From Cristatella mucedo (lineage: Eukaryota; Bryozoa; Phylactolaemata; Cristatellidae): DNA of 64,000 nucleotides. The DNA is taken from the NCBI GenBank assembly GCA_009760855.2, contig WPIO01000005.1, forward strand, positions 12,814,001-12,878,000, given 5' to 3'. Within the stretch, counting starts at the first letter, position 1. The number at the start of each line of letters is the position of its first letter. The notes beneath the pieces are model-generated. The model had not been told where the DNA came from and did not search any database. It saw nothing but the letters and a program-made list of their open reading frames with translations. Below are positions 37,585 through 49,300 of this stretch, piece after piece. The translations under genes were made by a program, and so were the position numbers.

Positions 37585-38956
37585 ATTCAAGTAGGCGACA
37601 GTTTTGGCATGAATAGCTTCTACCAGTGCCGGAAATTTTCAACGAGCATTCTGGGATTCTGAAATGTAACAAGGTAAGGCACGGTTACCAGCCAAATGGA
37701 GGTTGTTATATATATAAATACAGGAGAGCCAGCGGGCGCTGTTGTCACTAGGTCCCTGCTGTCTTGAGCTTGTGGTTTGAGCCGAACAGAAAGAAAAGTG
37801 CGCTCATGACTATGTTAACAAGGTATCTTTCCACGACAGCACTCGTAATATGGAGGAACTTACTGTTACTTGCAAGCGCCTCTGCGCGCCGGCAGGCTAT
37901 ACCACTTCCGGTATGAAGGCGGGCCGTTGCCAAGCAAGCCCGGTCGGTTGTCATGGCTTGAGTTGTCGGCCAATGTTTCCGGCTAGTGATCGAAGCCCGC
38001 GACTGTACTCGCTTTTCGAAGGTGCATGCATGTGAGCTGGCTAATCAAATCCTTGCATCACCATCCAGAGCATAGCCGACTGTTGCGGGTTGGGATCGCC
38101 CACTGGAGTAATAGAAGGGGCTGACTATCTTGGACTGGGATCGTTCTCTGTGTTTATAATAGGAGACCGACCGACGGATGAATACAGAGCAATTAGTTAG
38201 CGAGACAATCTGGATGGCAGACAATACTGTCGACTGGATGGGCTATCAATAGCCTTTTTCATGCGAGTGACAGCCTTCCGTTAGTATTTGCATTTCACTT
38301 TGCAGCAAATGTAAAGCGCCTAGAAAGAGATTAAGTTCTCCGATGGCGCTTTATCAAGTGCATTATTATTATTATTATTTATTGCGAAATGCATATCAGA
38401 TATTCTGAAGAGAAAGCAAAACCTGACATCAACCTAACTTACACATCACTGCAAAAGTTCCTCCCCTAACCTTAAAAGACATTACGTGCATCTTGCATAA
38501 AAACTCATCCAAAATACAGAGCTATAAGGAATCATTGCTGTGCCGTCCTCACCTGTGCAATTTACCCGCATCCATTATGTCTTTCCAGCCGTTCTTTGCT
38601 ACATTCCTGCACTTCTTCGACTGCCCCCCTTACTCAGCTAAGCTTCTCACTTAATCTTTAGCAATTAAGTTAAAGGATTCTTGCTAAAAAATTGCTAATC
38701 GAACGCAGTTGAGTATTCGAGTGCTTTACACAAGAATCTTTAATTTGGCTCCTACTTGGTCCCGACGTCTCTGTGAAGTTACTGGTCGAGATACACACAT
38801 AAAACGCCACTCCCAAGTTCATTTCATTGCTTCTGGTCTACTTCAGACGTCGTGGCCTCCAGACTATTTATCCAGCAGATGAAGAAGTGCTCAATAGGAT
38901 CGCCTTCAGCCACTCCATGCCTTGACAGCATATAGAGGGAGAAGAGTCTTAGTGGC

Positions 38957-39140
38957 GAGCCTTGACGGCACATTAGGTAAGGCGGTAGCTTTTCATGACC
39001 TCGGTCCCGAGGTCGTGGGTTCGATTCCTGCGTTGGGCGATCCTATATCGCCGCTGCAAGCCGGTAGTGATAGACGTAAATGCTTTTCTGTCGCTATACA
39101 AAAGAGGCTGTTAAATAAGCTACTATTATTATTTCAATTT
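38957..39140 (+). mobile_element. tRNA-derived SINE, family 1 (copy B only)
   Basis: A full-length but diverged copy with box B GGTTCGATTCC. The matching place in copy A (about 2330-2350) is empty. Confidence 0.8.
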
Positions 39141-39629
39141 ATTCCTGTTCAAGATCTCATTAGAATCCATACCGAGATAGGTATGCATATGGATGTGCTT
39201 GTAAGCGTCCGTACTCACGCTTGCGCCCGTGTACGCTCGTACAAGTGTTCTCTCGAGTGCATGCGTATGTTCTAGTGTGTGCACGCGAGTTTGCGTGCTA
39301 ACATTCTTATACCTAACCGTGGTTCGTGCGGATGATATGGCCCAATCAAACTCTCTCAACTTTTGCTGCTTGTATTCTGCTAATATTCGCGCTCGGACAA
39401 CAGCGAATGGTCTCGAATTGAGTTATGGTAAAAACCAACTTAAGAGTTATGGCCAAGATTAGTGCTAGCCAGTAATCGGAAAGTCTCAGCCACAACATAA
39501 AATCGTTCAGCATATCTTCAGTTGCCTCTGTACGGATTAATGACGTCCTGTCCTAAAGTAATCTTTCACTAAACGACCGTCTCCGCTCTAGGGTCAAGCC
39601 AGGCCACTTTCTGCTAGATTACATTCCAA

Positions 39630-40225
39630 AAATCGTGAGCGTCGGAGTTGCCACATCACACCACTTCTCGCCGACCTACACTGGCAACCAGTCAAGCAAC
39701 GGATCGACTTCAAGGTTTTGTCGCTCACTTTTAGGTCACTTCATTCTTTGGCTCCAGCCTTCCTATCTCTACTGCCCCACAGCGCTCAGCATCGTAAAAT
39801 CCGCTTTTTGGAATCTAACTGTTAACCTATACCTCGTACAAACCTCAAATCCTTTGGAGACCGTGCGTTTAGTTCGTTTGCTCCCAAAGCCTGAAACTCA
39901 CTTTCGGCTTGCATCACGATATCCCATGACTTGATCATATTTAAAAGAAATTAAAAACTCGCCTATTTATGACAGCATTTAGTGGGTCCCTGTGATTCGT
40001 ACTTTACGTGCTTATGGATGCTGACACTGTTGCATGCTGCCACTAACCATACTTGCATGCTGACCCTGTGCATCTCACCGCTAACCATGTTACTCTTGTT
40101 GTTTATTGAGTATGCTACCACTAACAATTCGACCATGCTTCCTTTTTATCAAATGTAAAGTGCCTATAAAGAGATTGAGTTCTCTGCGGGCGCTGCCTCA
40201 AGTGTATTTATATTATTAAAATTTC
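39630..40225 (+). mobile_element. L2-A 3' fragment (copy B only)
   Basis: About 595 bp of decayed C-terminal coding sequence and tail. Copy A reads straight through the site at about 2815. Confidence 0.8.
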
Positions 40226-41233
40226 GGTCTGCTTACTTGAGGATTTCGCAGCAAAGATGGTCCATGCATGCGTGACATCCCGTCTCGATTCTTGTAACTA
40301 ACTATTCCGAGGTTTTTTCTCCTTTTCAATATAACACTTCCGGTTGGCAGGTTTTTCCATCTCGAACGTCTGAATTGCCTCGCTACACCCGTTCTCACTG
40401 ACCTGCATTGGCTTCACGTCCAAAAGTTCGCCGACTTCCAAGGTCGTGTTACTAATATTAAATCCCTTCCTTTTCTTACTCCACCCTACCCGTCAGAGCT
40501 ACCTACCAGTCAGGCTAGCCAAATCACCAATTGCTCTTCTTACTTAAGTCATTTAGCTGTGCCCTGAACCAACCAACCTGAAATTCTTTGGAGATCGTGA
40601 TTGCGGGTCATGAGCTCCCAAAGCCTGCAGCTCCCGTAAGAGTTAAGTCCCTGACTTGACGACATCTAAAAAGAAGCTAAAAGCGCACCTGCTCGTCACA
40701 TCGTTTGCTGGATTCGTGTGAACTGTCTTCTGTATTTTTTCATGCGTGCTTACACTGAGCATGGTATCGAATTTAAATTATTGAATGACTCCTTAGTTGA
40801 CCTGTAACTCCCCTTTACCAGAGATTACCATATTATTACAATTCGGAACAGCCGCATACGAGAAGCCCTAATAGTTGAGAGGCATAGTAAGCGTTTGATA
40901 ATCTGTGTGAGTACGATAAATAAGCATTAGTGTTTGGTAATGCTGTTCTGTAATGAGTATAGGCTGCGTCAGTATTCTTTTTCCGTTAGGAGTGCTTCAA
41001 AGCGAGTTCCACACCCCTTTCAAACATGGGACTGCAAGCTCAGGCACTCGTTATACCAGCAGCGGTTGTGGGAACTAAGTGGTCATAGTAGCAATAACAA
41101 TAATAATAGGTCGTTTGCATAGCGATCTAAGAGAACTTATTATTTATCCAGGCACTTTAAAAGGTGCTTCAAGAGAATCAATACCCAAGGGTGAGTGACA
41201 TAGCTGACATCAAGCTTGCAAAATCAATAACCG

Positions 41234-41410
41234 TGATGGCACACTACGTAAGGTGGTTGCTTTCGCGACCTCGGTCCCGAGGTCGTGGGTTCGACTCCTG
41301 CGGTTGGCGATCCTTTATAGCCACTGCAAGCGGTGGTGATAGACGTAAAGGCTTTCTATCGCTATGCAAAAAAAGGCTGTTTAATCAGCTGGGATTTATT
41401 TAATTAATAA
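41234..41410 (+). mobile_element. tRNA-derived SINE, family 1 (copy B only)
   Basis: A full copy ending in a TTTATTTAATTA-like tail. It is absent from copy A (about 4200). Confidence 0.82.
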
Positions 41411-42836
41411 CGTGTCCGGCTTAGACCAGCACTTTAATACATTACGCAGACACTCGTGGCCTAATAAGACCTTCGGCTAGAAACATGCACTGAATCATCC
41501 ACAGGTACACATGCATAGCACTGGCACACCGGAACAAAAAGACAATTTCACTTGCGAGAATAGAAAGTTGACAGGAATAGATGCATCATTAGCTGGGACT
41601 TACATAATGCAATGCAGCAGGTAATGATCGCGGCCTCAAACGACTTCCGGACTTTCGGCACAAGGCTCGATTGTCAACTGATTTCACTTTAGTGCAATGA
41701 ACGTGGCGATGACCCGATGCTGGGGAGCAGATGGTTCGAGAGCACGCTGGATGAGCAAAGAGGTCGGTTAGGTAGCGGGTGCTACTGGTTGAAGTGACTT
41801 GTAAGCCAGACCGACTACTTTGATTTGGATTCGTTGCTTGATAGGGGACCAGTGAAGCTCGAAGTGTTGTGAAGCTGTTGACGACAGACCAGATGGGCCG
41901 CTGATTTTTCCACCACTTGCAGACGATTAAGAACACGGGCCACGAGTCCTGAATGAAGACAATTACAATATTTCTAGATGCGGGTCAAAAAGCTGCCCCG
42001 TCGACTCCACTTATAAGAATACCCTTGCCCGGCGAGCAAGCACTTTTATGTTCTGAGTATTCCCATGTGTGGAGTGAGACAAATATTGCTTAAAACTTGG
42101 GACGCAGAACTGCTATTCTTATAAGCAGCGTATTTCCATATCTGATTGCCTTATATTCGGAGTCAACGGCTACTAGTTTGGCTGTCCATCCTTTATCTAA
42201 GTAGGCGCTGATTTTGACAAGGTTCCTTACGCGAAAGTTGACAGGCTTGACAGCAGAATAAATGTATTAATCTAATAAAAAGAAATTTTGGATAATCCTT
42301 GGTCGATTTACATGAGTTTGACGATATGGCATGAACGCTCGCCCGAAATACCAATTTCCGCTATCCAACGTATTAACTTGACGAAGCTGCCCTAAATTAG
42401 TATAGGTTTAGCTGTGTACAATGGTCCAGCCAACAGCTGCAAGAGTCGGATTGAGGATTGAGCATAGTAAACTCCTACTGACGCTCACGTGGCATCTGAC
42501 ACTTCGGCACCAAGACAGCTCGCTACGCTTGGTAATCCTGGGTCACGACGACAGATGCCCCCCCCATTCGTCTCCAGCTGATTGTTTTGTTAATTTTAGT
42601 AGAAGTATTTGGTGACCGCTGGCCTTTTAAAGCACGTGTCTTTTGAAATGTTGGAACACTCTGTGTCAGCAGCAAAGAGTACACAGGCAAAACGTTGACC
42701 CGAATGGCATTCCAATGCAGATCGACTAATCATAGCAGAGTAGCACCAGAGAAATACGTAATGAAAATTATCGCGTATTCGCCGAAAACCACAAGGATAT
42801 GCAATATTAACCAAACGTCGGCAAACGATGCACATG

Positions 42837-42842
42837 TTTATT
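42837..42842 (-). terminator. Candidate polyadenylation signal of PPCDC
   Basis: AATAAA on the minus strand, about 370 nt past the PPCDC stop. The same hexamer is kept at 5650-5655 in copy A. Confidence 0.45.
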
Positions 42843-43209
42843 CAACACTGCTGCATATATTCAGCTATATGCTTCAAAAAGAAAGCATGCTATTTGGCCA
42901 AATATCAATGATCGTCGACTACCAGCAGCTGCATCATTAGTTTGACTACAGACGAGATCATAACACAAGCGACACAAATAAGAGATAAATGACCTTTCAG
43001 CTCCCAAATTCTCAACGACAGGTGCAGATGTAACGGTCGAGGTGCCGCGCAGTGGCACGTGTACAGGCAGAGGCTGCATTGCCACTTCGTTCACAGCAAA
43101 ACAGCATCAGAGCCATTTCGTAGGAGACCTCGGCAGCTGAGACCTCAAACAGATCATCACTAGTATGCAGCCTCAGCTTCAGCTGGCAGAAATACCGAGT
43201 AAGTAGGAG

Positions 43210-43313
43210 CTACAAAGCACCCTCTGCGCCTTCAAGCACTTTACTGCGAAGTGCAGTGAGCTCCCGTAAGACAGCAGTAGCGACGCTGCTCGGCTCGGCC
43301 ATTGCGCCGCAGC
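43210..43313 (-). CDS. PPCDC: PPCDC exon 5 (C-terminus)
   Basis: 104 nt after acceptor gcttcag. The split Gly codon rejoins exon 4 as D-L-G-C-G-A-M-A-E-P, the conserved G-x-G-A-M-A-E element. A C-terminal helix follows and the frame ends in TAG. A possible AATAAA signal lies at 42837-42842. Confidence 0.93.
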
Positions 43314-46300
43314 CTGAAGCAAAGAGCACAGCACGGCATGAGGCCAGCGTTCGGCAAGTGCCGAGCGGACGCACAATCAGAGCTGCACCCCCCCCCCAGC
43401 TGCCACCTCAAAGACTGAAAATCCTTGAGCACATGTCAAGCATAAGCCGAGCAGCAAGCCAATCAAAAGGCTAAATCTAAAGCCGGTGGCTGGAACTAAA
43501 TATAATATAATTCATTTGTATAGCGCCACAAGAGAACTTAATCTCTATTCATGTGCTTCACATATGCCTCGAGGCTCGAGCCCACAACCTCAGCCAGACC
43601 TAGGTCGGGGCGAGCACCTTAACCACCGGACCAAATCAGTGCGGCGACTAGTAGCAACCGCATGGAACTACACACTCACTGTGCCAATTACTAGTGGAGG
43701 TGTACGCCTAAGCTGGCATATTTAGCACACGTCATAAGAATATGAACTGAACCAAAGTGTGCTCGCTCGAAATCAGTAAGAACATACACGACAGAACAAT
43801 CGACTGAATTATTTATGTACATTTTTTTGTAATGAAACAAGTATTCGAATTTTTATGGCAGATCATAGGAAGCTCTCTGCATACGACATTCGAGCTCCCC
43901 CCCCCTTTCGTCACTGCTTACAAGCCAGCTTAACAATGTGGCTTCAGTATCGTACAGGACTTTAAAATATGGAGGCTAACCCATCGTAAGGATTACTTGT
44001 AAATAAGGTCGTCTCGGCTATTTGACTCCCAGGTGGTGCATCTTTTCACAGCTCTGAACTTTTGCTCTGGCGATTACTTACTTTACCATTTACTGCCAGA
44101 AAAGTCCGGATACCCTGAGCCTCAAAGATTGGCAGAAGTCACGGACTCTTAACTAGGGTAATAGCTTTCTTCAGACACCAAGGACATTCTCGTGAGCCAC
44201 AATACCACGAAAACTGATACCACGGCTATTTTCCGGCCGAGGTCGTGGGCTCGAGCCTCATGGCATATGTGAAGTGACTGAATAGAGATTAAGTTCTCTG
44301 AAGACACTATATATGAACTATAAACTACATATTAATATAAATAAATAATATATTTCTTTACTTTTAGCTATGCTGCTACTACGGCAGGCAATTCTTTGTC
44401 ACCCACTGCAAGTGGGTGATAGCTACCAAGGCCCTCGGCTGCTATATAAATGAGGCTGTTTTATCAGCTAACCTTTAATTTTCTTAACTTTTTACTTTAA
44501 CGTTGCATACTTAGGAGCCAGTGATAACTACAAGCAGATGCAGAAGCTTGAAGGAGACAAAGCAGAACGTAGGCCTAATGTCAATAGAAAACCGTTGTAC
44601 AATGAGAACAGGTAGCCACTATAGGCCACATAGACAGAGGCCCAGCATGGTCTTCAAAAGTCAATACAAATAATACAATAACATACCTGTAATTAGTCTA
44701 ATGGTCGGTTAAGCAAGCAAGAACGATCGCTAGTGCTTTCCTCATTCTAGACCTCCTTGTACTCTTCCCTCATCTTCTTCCTCCAGCTTTTCGTCCTGAG
44801 AAACAACCACAGCAATACCCTGCACAGCATGATTAGAGACTATATATTATTGACTGTGTATTTCCCTATCTCGCCTTAGGTACGATCATTATCTAATGGC
44901 TTGGACGTTGCTATAAGATGACACGTGCAGTTCACTACGACAGTCACATGTTCCCCACAAATCCTTTGCCTATACCTAATAATAATAATTATAATAATAG
45001 CAATAATAATAATAATACACTTGATATAGAGCCCCCAGAGAACTTTTCTAGGCTCTTTACATGTGCTGCAAATGAAGCACGATCGAATGGTTAGTAGTAG
45101 CATGCTGAATACACGACAAAAATAATATGGTTAGGGGTGACATGCACAGGGTCAGATGCAAGTATGGTTACTGGCAGCATGCACAGTGTCAGAACGCATG
45201 AGCATATAAAGAATGAATCACATGGACCCACTAAATGCTGTGATAAATAGATGCGTTTTAGTTTCTTTTTTAAATGTGGTCAAATCAGGAGATGTCGTGA
45301 CGCAGTTCGGGAGTGAGTTCTACGCTTTGGAAGCATACGAACTAAAGGCACGGTCTCCAAAGGATTTGAGATTTGTACGAGGTATGGGTAAACGGTTAGA
45401 TTCCAAAAAGCGGGTGGTACGATGCTTAGCCTGGTGGACGAGTAGATCTAATAGGTAGGATGGAGCCAAAGAATGAAGGAACCTGAAAATGAGTGACAGA
45501 ACCTTGAAGTTGATGCTTGACTGGGAGCCAGTGCAGGTCGGTGAGAAGTGATGTGATGCTGACGACAGACAAGACTACCTGCAGAGTTTTGCACCGGCCT
45601 GAGTGCACAGGCCGGTAGACCAGCAAGCAGTGAGTTAAAGAAGTCAAGACGGGATGTCACAAATGCATGGACCAACTTAGATGTGGTATCCCTGTCTAAA
45701 CAAGCCCGAGTTTTGGCAATGTTATGTAGCTGAAAGTAGCCAGACTTGACTGTGGAGCAAATGTGGTAGTCTAATGAAAGGTCACTTTGGAACATGGCAC
45801 CTAGATTTGGTGCAGATTCAACAGGAGATATGCTTGCAGAGTCTATTTTGAGCATTAGCCTTTCCAATTTCTAAACACTTGGTTTGCCCATAACTAGTAA
45901 GTTGGCTGTATCATCAGTTAATTGGAGAAGGTTTGCTGCCATCCATGTGCAGATGTCATCAATACATGCAGCAAGGGAGTTGAGAGAATTCGACGTGCTG
46001 TAGGGCAGGAGGGGTCAAAGCTAAGGTACAACTGAGTGTCATCTGCCTAGAAGTGAAAGCCTACCTAAGCAAAAGAGGCAGCAATTTAACTTCTTATAGA
46101 AAAAGGGCCATGCAAAGACACAAGCTTGATGCTTACCCAAGTCGCCACAGGCCAGCTTCTTCACAACGGCCGGCACCTCAACGTAACCCCAAGATTTTAG
46201 TGTGGCAATCTGCTGCTGGGTAATGGGGTGGTCATACATGTGTGTGTTCATGGCAGGGGCAAACAGTAGCGGCTTGCTGCAGTCCCATGCTCGAGCAACA

Positions 46301-49300
46301 CACGTCTACAAGACGTGACCGAGTGAGTGAACTATCGCACAAGCACAGTGCTCACAAGATTCTCTTAGGAAATAAGAGCATCTTTAAATATTCAAATGCT
46401 AAAAAAAGGCAAAAGCAAGCAAGAAGCAATGCAACCTTCTTATAGAGCGACAGTTGGCTAGTGAGCAGGCTCCTACCACCAGGCTAGTAGCACACGTTAA
46501 AACCCCATCTGCTGAAAATCGGGATATTTTATGTGTGCTGAATTACAGGCAGGCAGCACATCCGCCGATGCCAAAATGTTGCCAGCATGCAGCCTCAAAG
46601 CCAGCAAGCGCATCAAATATTTATTTGACTGGTGGAGTTAAGAACGTCAGCGCCCAGGAATCACTACAGCACGGAAGAATACCATGCATGTTGCTGCCTC
46701 ATCCGGCTGGTGTATCGCAATAAAGCAGACAAACTATAGTGTTCGGAAGCTGCTGGTGCGGATCGATTTGTTTCTAAAAGATTAGCTGATCAAACAGCTT
46801 TATTGTATAGTGGCAGAAGAGCCTCAATGGCTATCTGCTGCTTGCATGGGGAAGAAAAGATTGTTTGATGCAGGGCTTGAATCCACAACCTAGGTTGTAA
46901 AGTACCAGCCCCTTCCCCTGAGCCATGCACCTATTGCACCCAATACTAGAAGCAATAATGAGGAAACAATAGCTGTCAAGCCTCTAATATCAGTATAGCA
47001 ATAGGGTACACATGCAGGTTTCACCTGATATCCGCAGAACAGGCATTATGGAAATGAATTTGAGCAAGCTTTATACTGACTAAACTAAATGGCACCAACA
47101 GCAGAGCCGATTTTCATGTTAGCATTCAGCTCAATCCCAGCACAAGCAGTAGTTATGAGATATGAGGCCCCAAGGCCTGGGGGAGGCACCATCCCATGAA
47201 CTGGCCCCCCATCATGCAACTTCCAAACCTTAAATCCTTTGGAGACCGTGCATTTAGTTCATATGCTCCCAAAGCCTGGAACTCCCTCCCGACCTGCGTC
47301 AGAACATCCCCTGACCTGACCACATTTAAAAGGAACCTAAAAACACACCTATTTAGGACAGCATTTAGTGGGTCTCTGTGATTCGTCCTTGATGTGCTTA
47401 TGCGTGCTGACACTGTGCATGCTGCCACTAACCACATTTGCATGCTGACCCTGTGCATGTCACCCCTAACCATATTATTCATTTCGTTTGTTTTTTCAAG
47501 CATGATTTTACTTACCATTCAATTGCATTTCACTTTACAGCAAATGTAAAGCACCTAGAGAGAGATGAAGTTCTCTGAGGGTGCTTTATCAAGTGAATTA
47601 TTATTATTATTATTATTATTCCCCTTGGCCCTAAGCATATGGCATAGCAAATGCTCCATTCAGTCAAACAGTCGAGAAAGTAAACAGAAAGACAAGAACA
47701 AACAATTGTGACTACTATCAACTGGTCAAATTGATCTGAATTACTTCTAAATGCTGCCATAGACTAAGGATTGCGGCTACAAATATACAAAGGCTGAACC
47801 CTTTCAGATCACGCCTCCTCCCCTTCTCCGGACATGAATGGTGGTACAGGGTTGCAAGGTGCCTGGCACCCTTTTTAACCATCTCAGGGACAGAGAAGAT
47901 CAAGGTTCATTTGCGACTCACTTCAGCCCATTGAAAACTGATTGGGTGTGACTACAGCCAATATGCAACACCCAGCCTGTAAAGCTACTGACCAGACATT
48001 GAGCTTAAGTATACAAGAAACATTTGCAGCAGTAAACGTCCGATCATCGGCTCAGAAAGCCATCTCAGCTAGTAGGTGGAAGTTTTACTTTAGAGTACGA
48101 GAGACTGGAAAGTCACAGTAGATACAAACAAAAGTCAGAGGTGGCCATTGTCGACGTCACTGTTCCATTCGACAACGACGTCGACGAGGTTGGTGTCGCG
48201 GCGCAGGCAAAGTAGACAAGTACTCAGGCATCGCCAGTGCTCTACTGTCGACCGGACACAGGTCGGCGGTGGTGAAGCCGTTTGTCAATCGGTGCTCTCG
48301 GCAGCTGGTTACCGGGGAATGAGGACTGCCTCGCGGACATTGGCATTCCACGCAGCGAGCGTATGGCGCTTGTATTTGGTGAAGGAGATGGAACAGATCT
48401 ATAACTCGACGAATTGCCATGGTTTTGCCATCTGGCCGTCATACGGGCACAGCAGACAGCTTTTTTTTAAAGGATCTATGCACGACGCCTGTCGTAAATC
48501 CATCAAGGACGATACTAGATTTATGCAAGAAGGCAAGATAAATCATACCCATGGTCAGAAATGAAGCAAGCTCTTCCTTACAGGAGTGCATATGTATAAT
48601 CTCCATATCTGCATTCTATACCATGTTGTGGATTCTGCAAAAGGCTGTTTCACGAATTTATATGGAGCCTCGGTCCTTTTAAGCTCCAACAACATCTGGA
48701 ATGCCAACAACTTGGCTACATAAAATATCTGTACTATCGAGTACATCCAAGGAAGTTAACTTCAATCTAACATGCCACCAATTGTGGAATGCCCAACACA
48801 ATCTAGCGTTTCAAGCAGTCATACAGAATGCCTAACATTTAGTTGATATTATACCTCTGCTTAGCCGACTGCTATTCATAGGACACCTGAATCGTGTGGC
48901 TGGACTAGAAAACTTTGCTCTTCTAATAGGTGATGCGATACGACTGTCATCGCGAGCTTGTAATTTTAAGTCTTGTCTTTGACAGCTGCATACATTTAAA
49001 TGTCTCATTAAGAAGACCTCCTCCACAGCTAGCCATCACGTCTGATCCCTATCTTAAATTAGGGACTGTCTACCTACCACGGTGGCTTGCAAACAAATCT
49101 AATTAGCTCCATAGTTGTGTCTTAGCTAGGCTATTGCAATTCTATTTTGGCTAGGCTACCAAAAAAAGCCACTAGGCCACTGCAGCTGATGATGAATATG
49201 GCTGCAAGGCTAGTAAAAAAATCCCAGAGGTTTAACCGTGTGTCTGCTTTGCTGAAGGAGCTTCGATGGCTTCCGGTTGATCAACAGAAACAGAAAAAAG

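Larger units (their letters stand above)
37585..43209. other. Intergenic region between ATS 5' end and PPCDC 3' end (copy B)
   Basis: No gene. It holds the copy-B-specific insertions already listed, an old L2-like fragment shared with copy A (about 40340-40800) and a retrotransposon C-terminal fragment (about 41590-41940, minus). The ATS promoter should lie right of 37584. The PPCDC polyadenylation signal candidate is at 42837-42842. Confidence 0.6.

Noticed and set aside
48148-48564. 138-codon plus-strand frame in PPCDC intron 3
   Set aside because: No domain, both strands open, no splice context, no support beyond length.
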